A DNA stretch of 64,000 nucleotides from JAABVY01 sp964627935 (lineage in GTDB: Bacteria > Zixibacteria > MSB-5A5 > JAABVY01), in assembly GCA_964627935.1 (NCBI GenBank), contig CAZVLB010000019.1:1-64000 (forward strand), in the 5' to 3' direction. Below the pieces are notes generated by a model. That model was not told the DNA's origin. It saw only the letters and a program-made list of their open reading frames with translations, and did no database searches. Below are positions 1 through 7,780 of the stretch, one piece after another. Position numbers and translations under genes: made by a program. Positions within the stretch are counted from its first letter, which is position 1, and every line of letters begins with the position of its first letter.

Positions 1-2
1 CG

Positions 3-3000
3 GTAGGAACAGGGGATTATGTCTTGTTACATTCTGTAAATGAAGGAGAATTCAGTCTGGGGGCTTTTGAATCAGTTGGATTATATAGTTCAGACAGGGG
101 GCATTCGTATTATGATAATTTGGTCGTCGAAGCAATTAGTAATGGACCTCCCCCACCTGTTTTAGTAAGTCCTGTTGATGGCGCTCCAAATGTTCCAATA
201 GAACCTACAGTATTTACATTCGATGAAGTTAGTGGATATGGAATCACTGATTATCAAATCGTAGTTGCTACAGACGAGCAGTTTCAGAATATTGCAATAT
301 CAAACTTTGCTTACAATGGAGAGTATCAAACTGGATTATTAGAAAATGAAACTGAATACTTCTGGAGGATGAGATCTTACAACGGAGATTGGGGAGAATG
401 GACGGGGGTATGGAGTTTTACTACAGGTGATGACCAATTTCCCCCTCCCCCACCTGTTTTAGTAAGTCCAATTGATGGTGCTCCAAATGTTCCAATAGAA
501 CCTACAGTATTTACATTCGATGAAGTTAGTGGATATGGAATCACTGATTATCAAATCGTAGTCGCTACAGACGAGCAGTTCCAGAACATCGTTATTTCAA
601 ACTTTGCTATAAATGGGGAATACCAGACGGATCTTTTAGAAAACGAAACTGAATACTTCTGGCGAATGCGATCATTCAATGGAGAATGGGGAGAATGGTC
701 TGAGGAATGGAGTTTTCTTACAATAGGTTTCCCGAATTACTCCGAATGCTACATTCTAGGGGAAGTCTTTGATGCCACTCAAACGGAGATTCCTATAACA
801 CCCGAAAATGTTAGGATTGCCCTTTTAAGGGATACGGCTATTATTGCAAATTACGATGTTCCCATAATAATCTCTAAAAATCACTTTTTTGCTGATTTAG
901 AGCCATTTATCGGCGAGGATAAACCAATCGCTCTCGAAGATCTTTATTCTACAGATGTAGCGATTAGGCTGTTTATAGAGATATTTGGTCCAGAAGATTA
1001 CGATCCGACAAAAATAGTAGATAGAATAATTTACAATGAAATAACAGAATTAGATATCGGTCTTGTACCAGGAAATTCAGAGGTAACATATTTAAAACCT
1101 TGGGAGGATTCTAAAAGCCATTTCGATATACATTATGAAGTCGATGGTGTAAATAGAGTTCCCCACACCGAATTTACCGTTCTTGCTGAAGGCTACAATG
1201 ACCGTAAGGTACCGGTATTCATAAATGAGATAGCAAAATATCTCGAATATTCCTGGCAGGCATATGTAGATTTGGGCTTTTGGGATGGTTATGACGTCTT
1301 TGATATTAAGGTGTCTTTTGATAATACGTATAACTATGGTCAAGGTTGGGCAAATAATTTCCCTGACGAAATAATACTGTTTAATTCGTTTAAAGAAGAT
1401 GATAATGCAGAAGATGATGAGTTTAAATCCTATGGAATCTATAAGCAAACATCCGCCCATGAAATGTTCCACCATGTTATTTACAAAGAAGCAAATGATT
1501 CATGGGACTGGATTGATGAAGGAATGGCTGTCCTTGCTGGGAACGCCGTTTTTCACTATAAATATATTGATATGCTATATTCAAGCCAGTTTTCGTATAT
1601 GCGTAATGGCCCGCGTATGCCGTACAAGAATATATCATTAATACATAATGACTATTACTATGGCTATATATACAGTTCCGGGTTTTGGAAATACTTGACT
1701 GAATACATAGGTACTATTTCCGATTTTCACAGAATTGATGGTTCTCTGATAGCATTACATGGAATGAATGTGATTCGCCAAATCATTCCATATCTTGGTT
1801 GTGACGATGTTGAAGGTTGTGAATCAACAATTAATAATTTTCTGGAGGATATGGGGATACAGCATTCCCTTAAACATATTCTTAGAGAGTGGGCAATAAC
1901 AAACGCAGTCAAAGAATATAATTTACCATCAGAGCCTGATTATACTCGCTATCATTACAAAGAATATGTTAATCGTTATTCCGCTATCAACCCTTTGAGT
2001 TATCAATGTCCTTACATTACTGCTAAATATGTTTTAGATACTGATCCTATTAATATTGAGATAAATACATTTCCTGAATTTTCATACAGATATTTGCACT
2101 TAGTTTTGCCGGATCAGTATAACTATGATAAGCTGTTAGTTAAGATTACAAGCCAAAATAATAATGTGGATAAGAAACCAGTTGTTATTACAATCGCCGG
2201 TGATATCATTCATAATATCGAAACCACAAATAAGGTTGATCTTGATGGTATCGATGAAATAGTGATTGTTCTTGTTAATGGATCTTCAGAAGATGACAAT
2301 GAAGTGTCACTAAAGATTCAGACAAAAGGGTACATGCAGATTGCAGGACATTCTCCTATTGATCTTCGGGTGACAAGCCCCTGTGGTGAAGTGATTAGTA
2401 AGAACGAAGAGTCTCTCAATGGAGCAGTCTATGAAGAAATAGAGATGGCGGATGGTGATAGAGATGATTTCATATATATTCCATTTCCTGATTCAGGAAT
2501 CTACTCGATTGAAGTAATTCCAGATGACACCGCAGGTCCTACATCCACCTACTCCCTGGAATATAGTCTCGGTTCGGATACAGTTTGGCTTGCAACTGAT
2601 GCCCTTGTAAATCAGGCACCTATGGCACAATACTATACTTCCACCCTCGACACCGGCTCCATCCATGGTTTTGTTCAATCAGTATCTGCTGGACTAATGG
2701 GCGTACCCGTAGATCTTTATGATTCGGCGGGAACCATTATTTCCTCGATTGCTACAGATGATTCCGGATACTACCATTTCCCGACACTAATTAACGGATC
2801 ATACTCAGTTGGGATCTCCACTCCACTTGGATATCAGGCTGAAAATGAAACACAGGAAATTGTTGTCAGAGGTTTGCCTCATGAAGTTAACTTTGAATTG
2901 AATGAACTGGAAATCACACCCCAGCAAAGGTCTCGCGGTTATTGGGCACATCAATTACATAAAGCTATTAAAAATAGGCCGAAGGATTACACTCTTGATG

Positions 3001-3743
3001 ACTTCTCCAATTTTGCCAGCTTGATTAATTCTCATTTCAATCAAAATACCATCAACCCGGTAGATTTTTATACCGTCCCACAACCTGCTGATCAGAGTGA
3101 CAGTTTACAGGTCTTGAAGAAACTACTCCACATGCGAAATACAGGCGAATGGGAGCCTTTCCTAAAACGGTTGGCTAAATCTCAACTTATGGCACTCATG
3201 CTCAATGTCGTCTCCGGCAAAGTAAGTCAGACACATGAGATTTCAGTAGACGGTCGAACTGTAAGCCAGGCTATCACCTACTGCGATATGCTAGTGAATG
3301 ATGAGATTGATCCGCCGGATGACGAGGGCCCCGGGCATGGTAGCCCCTGGTGCCGATATATCCGCGCCAGCTTTATCCTTGGCTTTGTGAACCTTGGAAT
3401 TACAGCACCAACTGGTATAATTCCTGAGGATGTTATTCAGATTGCATACAGAATTCACAGTAATGAAGAAATCGTTCCGGATGAATTCACATTGAATCAG
3501 AACTATCCCAACCCATTCAATCCTGTGACCGAAATTAGCTTCAACTTGCCACACGCAACAGATGTTAAGCTGGAAATCTTTAATATCATGGGGCAGAAAA
3601 TAACAACCCTGATTGACAAAGGACTTGAAGCAGGCTCGCATAAGATTAGTTGGGACGGCAGCAATGTTGCCAGCGGTGTTTACTTCTATAGGATTCAGGC
3701 TGGAGAATTAAACGCTACCAGAAAGATGGTGTTACTGAAATAA
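3..3743 (+). CDS. Secreted multidomain metallopeptidase-like protein with T9SS sorting domain (5' end outside window)
   Basis: The reading frame is open to the left edge, so the N-terminus and any signal peptide are missing; a TTG at 24 is only an internal codon. The segment before 150 resembles the end of a LamG/concanavalin-like domain (YYDNLVV). Two near-identical FN3-like units follow. A gluzincin-type zinc site is visible: HEMFH (His479, Glu480, His483, numbered from base 24) followed by WIDEGMA with Glu499 as likely third ligand. Near the C-terminus come a CnaB/carboxypeptidase-regulatory-like beta domain (about 880-950), a GYW-type region (about 970-1140), and a type A sorting domain (NYPNPFNP, ending RKMVLLK) that in T9SS bacteria directs secretion and surface attachment. 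Inference: a large cell-surface peptidase. Substrate is unknown. A terminator follows directly. Confidence 0.8.
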   Translation, partial: VGTGDYVLLHSVNEGEFSLGAFESVGLYSSDRGHSYYDNLVVEAISNGPPPPVLVSPVDGAPNVPIEPTVFTFDEVSGYGITDYQIVVATDEQFQNIAISNFAYNGEYQTGLLENETEYFWRMRSYNGDWGEWTGVWSFTTGDDQFPPPPPVLVSPIDGAPNVPIEPTVFTFDEVSGYGITDYQIVVATDEQFQNIVISNFAINGEYQTDLLENETEYFWRMRSFNGEWGEWSEEWSFLTIGFPNYSECYILGEVFDATQTEIPITPENVRIALLRDTAIIANYDVPIIISKNHFFADLEPFIGEDKPIALEDLYSTDVAIRLFIEIFGPEDYDPTKIVDRIIYNEITELDIGLVPGNSEVTYLKPWEDSKSHFDIHYEVDGVNRVPHTEFTVLAEGYNDRKVPVFINEIAKYLEYSWQAYVDLGFWDGYDVFDIKVSFDNTYNYGQGWANNFPDEIILFNSFKEDDNAEDDEFKSYGIYKQTSAHEMFHHVIYKEANDSWDWIDEGMAVLAGNAVFHYKYIDMLYSSQFSYMRNGPRMPYKNISLIHNDYYYGYIYSSGFWKYLTEYIGTISDFHRIDGSLIALHGMNVIRQIIPYLGCDDVEGCESTINNFLEDMGIQHSLKHILREWAITNAVKEYNLPSEPDYTRYHYKEYVNRYSAINPLSYQCPYITAKYVLDTDPINIEINTFPEFSYRYLHLVLPDQYNYDKLLVKITSQNNNVDKKPVVITIAGDIIHNIETTNKVDLDGIDEIVIVLVNGSSEDDNEVSLKIQTKGYMQIAGHSPIDLRVTSPCGEVISKNEESLNGAVYEEIEMADGDRDDFIYIPFPDSGIYSIEVIPDDTAGPTSTYSLEYSLGSDTVWLATDALVNQAPMAQYYTSTLDTGSIHGFVQSVSAGLMGVPVDLYDSAGTIISSIATDDSGYYHFPTLINGSYSVGISTPLGYQAENETQEIVVRGLPHEVNFELNELEITPQQRSRGYWAHQLHKAIKNRPKDYTLDDFSNFASLINSHFNQNTINPVDFYTVPQPADQSDSLQVLKKLLHMRNTGEWEPFLKRLAKSQLMALMLNVVSGKVSQTHEISVDGRTVSQAITYCDMLVNDEIDPPDDEGPGHGSPWCRYIRASFILGFVNLGITAPTGIIPEDVIQIAYRIHSNEEIVPDEFTLNQNYPNPFNPVTEISFNLPHATDVKLEIFNIMGQKITTLIDKGLEAGSHKISWDGSNVASGVYFYRIQAGELNATRKMVLLK
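147..737 (+). repeat. Tandem 297-bp in-frame repeat (two FN3-like units)
   Basis: Unit 1 starts at 147 and unit 2 at 444, exactly 99 codons apart. Both begin PPPPVLVSP and run to an EWSF-type ending. Long stretches of DNA are identical, including synonymous positions, and differences concentrate toward the ends. This points to a recent duplication or gene conversion. Confidence 0.85.
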
Positions 3744-3793
3744 ATCGATGGGGATGTCTATTCTCGATCAATATGTCATTTGATTGAGTTCTA

Positions 3794-3834
3794 TACCCGG
3801 CGGAGTTGTGCTCACTCCGTCAGGTATTTTTATT
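3794..3834 (+). terminator. Rho-independent terminator of the T9SS-sorted protein gene
   Basis: A 13-bp stem (3794-3806 with 3814-3826, one mismatch and one wobble) encloses a 7-base loop and is followed by a T-rich tract. It lies 50 bases after the stop codon. Confidence 0.8.
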
Positions 3835-4056
3835 GATCTGAATTGGGTAATACCGCGGTATGCAAATATTCTCAGATTAGTCAACCTTATGAATGTATTG
3901 AAAAAGACCCGTGACGAATTCGTGACATCTGAGGTTTTAAGTTATTCTAAGTTATTGAGGGTTATAGTATGAATTTTCAAGAGGGATGGGGGAATTAGAC
4001 AAATAACCCTTCACTTTCTTTCTCTAACTTGTTGTATTATAGTGGATTACATAAAT
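3835..4056. other. Intergenic region between a terminator and tmRNA
   Basis: The gap between the large secreted-protein gene and ssrA is just over 300 bases. After the terminator I see no convincing gene, promoter or repeat. Short open frames here lack start signals and protein-like composition. Confidence 0.5.
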
Positions 4057-4419
4057 TGGAGGTGGGGGGAATCGAACCCCCGTCCGAAAGTGACGCAACA
4101 AAACCGTCTACGTGCGTAGCCATTATGTTCTATTCTCGGTCAACCCAGGACATAACGGCGAACCGCTGGCTGACCCAGCCTGATTGGTCTTTTCTCCGTC
4201 AGGTCAGACGGCCCCTCAGGAGAGCACCTTCCTAATCGACGTTGACACCTGACCCCGAAAGGTAAAGGTCAGGGCAACGGGCACCTAACTTAGTTAGGCA
4301 GCCATGGCGTAATTAGCGTCGCCATTTAGTTTTTGTTTTTCCGATTGTTTTACGAGGGGTTCGGAGACCTCGGCACGCAGGCTTTATCCCGCTCACTCCG
4401 TCGAAACCAGGTCACCCCC
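4057..4419 (-). ncRNA. ssrA: Transfer-messenger RNA (tmRNA)
   Basis: Both ends of the tRNA-like domain are visible. The 5' end GGGGGTG (4419-4413) pairs over 7 bp with CACCTCC near the 3' end, and GGTTCGATTCC forms the T-arm. The CCA tail is not encoded. The 5' part contains the conserved GGTTTCGACGG. The proteolysis tag reading frame ends at TAA (4294-4296) and encodes a tag ending GDANYAMAA; the resume codon is probably GGC (4323-4321), but one or more codons upstream cannot be excluded. tmRNA with SmpB rescues stalled ribosomes and tags the products for ClpXP and related proteases, whose genes lie 18 kb away. Confidence 0.95.
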
Positions 4420-4523
4420 GGAATCATGCGAAGATTTTACGGTAAGCCGTGTTCAATATCTTAAACGAATTAAAACCATTCAGGTTCCATACATTCGGGC
4501 CTGAATCTATGATTTATATCGGC

Positions 4524-5021
4524 CTAAGTCGTTGTCTCATAATGCGCAAAGTCGGCCTTCAAACGAACCGGGACACATAAGTCGGTAATTCGTTCCTCCT
4601 CCGGCAATTTATTATGATCGCCGCGATAAATCTCCCAACAGGGCCCGATCCGGTATTCATATTTACTGTCCGGCAGCCATTCATTCATGATCTGTCCGAA
4701 CAACCTGCCGATCTCCTTATACTTCCCCTTATGCCTGTAAACCGCAAATTTGCCGCCATTAAGGGTTCGAATCCTGACGGTTTCATCGGGCGTCAGAATA
4801 TCATTGACTTCAACACAGCAATCATAGCGAATCTGATCGACCGGCGTCGTTTGCGGATCATCATAGGAGGCGCCGATCATCAAACGATTCTCGACCGGAA
4901 TCTCATTTTCGACAATCCAGTTCCAGAGCTTCTTCCAGCCGCGATGACATTCCTCGTAGAGGCCCAGATGACGAACATAGGCGACCCTGACCGGCTTGAA
5001 TTTTTCAATCCTGATATCCAT
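4524..5021 (-). CDS. GyrI-like (SHS2-fold) small-molecule-binding domain protein
   Basis: A single-domain protein of 165 residues. It resembles the C-terminal effector-binding domain of AraC-type regulators and SbmC/GyrI: an N-terminal VAYVRHLG strand, a middle region with YDCCVEV, and a C-terminal IGPCWEIYRG segment. No DNA-binding domain is fused. I chose ATG at 5021 because AGGAG lies 5 bases upstream; a GTG two codons earlier would overlap that site. Such proteins bind or hydrolyse small molecules or modulate gyrase; the ligand here is unknown. It is monocistronic, between ssrA and two tRNA genes. Confidence 0.75.
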   Translation of the reverse strand: MDIRIEKFKPVRVAYVRHLGLYEECHRGWKKLWNWIVENEIPVENRLMIGASYDDPQTTPVDQIRYDCCVEVNDILTPDETVRIRTLNGGKFAVYRHKGKYKEIGRLFGQIMNEWLPDSKYEYRIGPCWEIYRGDHNKLPEEERITDLCVPVRLKADFAHYETTT

Positions 5022-5165
5022 AGACACTCCTGCTTAGATCCTCCTAAAGATGACTTAATTTACGCTTTCGTCAATGATTTTGATCCAAAAAATGAGATAG
5101 AATAAACAAATCCAATTTGTAATTTCAGGAGCTATCCGAATATCCTGTTTTATGCAAAATAAAAA

Positions 5166-5239
5166 TGCGCCATGAAGGAATCGAACCTTCGACCCGCTGA
5201 TTAAGAGTCAGCTGCTCTGCCTAGCTGAGCTAATGGCGC
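5166..5239 (-). tRNA. tRNA-Lys (anticodon CTT)
   Basis: A complete 74-nt cloverleaf: acceptor stem GCGCCAT/ATGGCGC, D stem GCTC/GAGC, anticodon stem GCTGA/TCAGC with loop CTCTTAA (anticodon CTT), T arm GAAGG/CCTTC, discriminator A. CCA is not encoded. It lies 34 bases downstream of a second lysine tRNA on the same strand. Confidence 0.95.
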
Positions 5240-5273
5240 ATGCCTAAAAGATAGAATATTTTCATTTTTATTT

Positions 5274-5348
5274 TGGTGAGGGTGGAAGGGATCGAACCTT
5301 CGACCCTCTGCTTAAAAGGCAGATGCTCTACCACTGAGCTACACCCCC
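5274..5348 (-). tRNA. tRNA-Lys (anticodon TTT)
   Basis: A complete cloverleaf: acceptor GGGGGTG/CACCCTC with one G-U pair, D stem GCTC/GAGC, anticodon stem TCTGC/GCAGA with loop CTTTTAA (anticodon TTT), T arm GAAGG/CCTTC. Discriminator A is followed by an encoded CCA, unlike the two other tRNAs in the window. Confidence 0.95.
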
Positions 5349-5521
5349 GCCAAAATAGACGAGCAATATATATAAATACTACCCGATGTCAATTATATTG
5401 GCGATTATTTTCCCGCTTGTCAACCGATTTTCTTATCCCAAAGTTCCTAAATCGGTTGCCTCGCAACGAACCTTTTCCTATTTTCTATGCATACTCAATC
5501 AAAAAAGCTCAAGGAGGATAG

Positions 5522-7528
5522 ATGCCAAAAAATATCACCCTGTTATTGACACTCCTGCTGTTTGCATTTACCATTCCGCTGTCAGCTCAGCAGACCGGGG
5601 AAGTGCGGGAAATCCTGAAGGAAATCGATCCCTGGGTCACCACCGACACCTCCCGTATAGAGGCCTTTATCGACAGCAGCAATGAAGCCGCAATCGAAAC
5701 ATTGAAAGCATCGAAATACTGGGAACCGGTCGAAAACGAGTTATCCTTTCTGCTGGGAATCGATTATGTTGCCAGCCCGCAGATCGATAACACCGGACGG
5801 ATATATTTCCTGATGCGCCTGACCGGCGAACAGGCGGCGCTGTTTTATATCGATGAGCCGATGGGGTGGCCGGTTCAGGTTACGCCCAACAACTGGCCAG
5901 ATGAGGGCATTATTATATCCGGTTTTGTGGTCTCTTCCGACGGTGAGTATATACTCGTGCGTACCAACAAATTCGGCGACGAGATGCATGATATCTGGCA
6001 TTTCGACCGCAAGGGTAAATTCAAACCGCTCCTGGTCAGCCGTGAAAGACGCTACACCGGTATCATCCTCGATGAAACCAACCCGGATCATTTCTTCCTG
6101 TATATCATGGAGGGCCCCAATATCCATTTCGCCAATTATAACCTCAGGACCGAAAAGCTGGATACGCTCTATCACGAAGAAGGCTCGATTTATCCGATCG
6201 ATTACTATGACGGCAAAATCCTCTTCGTACGCTATATGTCATTCTCGGAAACCCAGTTGGCCATGTATAATATTGATGCGGATAAAACAACCGACCTGTC
6301 AGATATCACCCAGTTTTATGGCGCAACATTCACCAGTGATGGGCGAGTCCTGGCATTGACATCGGCCGAATCCGATGACGATGAATTCATGAAATTCTGC
6401 CTGATGAATATCGATAAGCCCAAAAAATGGGAAGTGATCTATGATCCCAAAATGGAAGCGGATGGCATGTCATTCAACCGCCAGACCGGGACCGTGATCG
6501 CCATTTTGAACAAAGACGGCTATTCCGAATTCAAGGGCTTCGACCTGGAAGGCAATGATATCCCGGTGCCCTCGGTCGATATCGGCGTAATCAGCGAATA
6601 TGCATCCTCGGCCCTGACCGGCAATGACAACAGCGAATATGTCTTCAGCTTCAATTCACCCACAACACCGCCGACCATATTCTATTTCAAGCTGGGCGAA
6701 AACAGGCTGGTGCAGACGGTCAAGCTGTCCACATTCGGATTTGATTTCAGCAATGTCGATGTTGATGTTATCCGCTATAAATCCGCCGATGGCACCCTCG
6801 TGCCGTCATTGATTTATATGCCCAAGGACGCCAAAAAAGATGGCAGCAATCCGGCTATCATCAATTATCATGGCGGCCCGCCCGCGCAGAGCCGTCCCTA
6901 TTTCCAGCGCAATATAGCTTTCGCGCTCAGCAAGGGCTTGATAGTCATGTTTCCCAATGTGCGCGGGTCTACCGGTTATGGGCCCGGGTGGGAGGAAGCC
7001 GACAATCGTGAAAGAAGATACGATGCCCTGAAGGATGCCGAGGGCGCGATTGATTTCCTGATCGATGAAGGCTATTCAAAGCCGGGCAGGATCGCTGTCT
7101 GGGGCGGATCCTACGGCGGCTACACGGTCAACTGGCTGGCAACACAGGCCTCCGAAAAGATCGCCTGCGTGGTATCGCAGATAGCGGTCTCGGATTTCGA
7201 GCATATGTTCCAGCATACGGGAGTGCAGACATTCATCTCCGGCTATGAAAAGGAATACGGCAAACGCGGCAGCGAGCTCCTGGAAAAGCTATCGCCAATC
7301 AATTATGCACCACAGGTGGGTGTGCCGATCCTGTTCAAAACCGGCCACTATGATCCTCGTGTGCCACCCTCGGATTCGCGCAGGTTCGCTTATGTGCTGA
7401 AAAAGCTGGGCAAACCGGTCTGGCTGTACGAGGAGATGGAATCGGGTCATGGCGGTTCCGGCAAGGCACAGGTCGTTTTTGACCTGACCACATCCTATGT
7501 ATTCACCATGATGCATGTAATGGATTAG
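5522..7528 (+). CDS. Prolyl oligopeptidase family (S9) serine peptidase, secreted
   Basis: 668 residues with a Sec signal peptide (hydrophobic residues 5-20, cleavage near SAQ). The N-terminal two thirds look like the beta-propeller typical of S9 peptidases. The C-terminal third is an alpha/beta-hydrolase: WGGSYGGY gives nucleophile Ser530, GHYDPRVP gives Asp611 and SGHGG gives His643. Oxyanion-region motifs GGPPAQSRPYF and FPNVRGSTGYG precede it. Such enzymes cleave short peptides, often after Pro or acidic/hydrophobic residues; specificity cannot be read. Start ATG has AAGGAGG 4 bases upstream. It is monocistronic with its own terminator, and all catalytic residues are present. Confidence 0.92.
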   Translation: MPKNITLLLTLLLFAFTIPLSAQQTGEVREILKEIDPWVTTDTSRIEAFIDSSNEAAIETLKASKYWEPVENELSFLLGIDYVASPQIDNTGRIYFLMRLTGEQAALFYIDEPMGWPVQVTPNNWPDEGIIISGFVVSSDGEYILVRTNKFGDEMHDIWHFDRKGKFKPLLVSRERRYTGIILDETNPDHFFLYIMEGPNIHFANYNLRTEKLDTLYHEEGSIYPIDYYDGKILFVRYMSFSETQLAMYNIDADKTTDLSDITQFYGATFTSDGRVLALTSAESDDDEFMKFCLMNIDKPKKWEVIYDPKMEADGMSFNRQTGTVIAILNKDGYSEFKGFDLEGNDIPVPSVDIGVISEYASSALTGNDNSEYVFSFNSPTTPPTIFYFKLGENRLVQTVKLSTFGFDFSNVDVDVIRYKSADGTLVPSLIYMPKDAKKDGSNPAIINYHGGPPAQSRPYFQRNIAFALSKGLIVMFPNVRGSTGYGPGWEEADNRERRYDALKDAEGAIDFLIDEGYSKPGRIAVWGGSYGGYTVNWLATQASEKIACVVSQIAVSDFEHMFQHTGVQTFISGYEKEYGKRGSELLEKLSPINYAPQVGVPILFKTGHYDPRVPPSDSRRFAYVLKKLGKPVWLYEEMESGHGGSGKAQVVFDLTTSYVFTMMHVMD

Positions 7529-7555
7529 ATAGTATAAATAAAGTGAATTATATCG

Positions 7556-7587
7556 GCGCCGTTTCCAAAAAAGACGGCGCTTTTTTT
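7556..7587 (+). terminator. Rho-independent terminator after the S9 peptidase gene
   Basis: Perfect 7-bp stem GCGCCGT/ACGGCGC (7556-7562, 7574-7580) followed by seven T residues. Confidence 0.9.
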
Positions 7588-7620
7588 ATGATTAGAACAA
7601 TGACCTTTATAATAGAAACA

Positions 7621-7661
7621 GGGGCAGGAAGTGATTGGCGTTTGTGTAAACATCCTGCCCC
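7621..7661. repeat. Inverted repeat, GGGGCAGGA...TCCTGCCCC
   Basis: Perfect 9-bp arms (7621-7629 and 7653-7661) lie between convergent genes. On the minus strand it is followed by a weak T-rich run, so it could act as terminator for the subtilase gene. The same GGCAGGA...TCCTGCC arms recur at 37161-37189. Confidence 0.55.
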
Positions 7662-7780
7662 AAATAGAATGAAGAAGACAATACAAAATGAACGCCTCTT
7701 ACTGGCCTTCTGTGTCATTTACCCCTTGACTAAAAGATGTCTTTTATACCGTGATGAAGGAAGAAACAAAAATAGCTATT

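Noticed and set aside
3784..3972. Short frame after the terminator
   Set aside because: It includes the terminator stem itself and shows no start signal or protein-like composition.
4029..4235. Open reading frame of 68 codons on the plus strand
   Set aside because: It runs antisense to the tmRNA; the apparent protein is a translation of the T-arm complement and adjoining RNA.
5166..5348. Duplicate lysine tRNA from recent duplication
   Set aside because: The two genes have different anticodons, different acceptor stems and different CCA status; they are ordinary CTT and TTT isoacceptors.
5273..5521. Open reading frame over the tRNA-Lys region
   Set aside because: It overlaps a clear tRNA gene and has no ribosome site.
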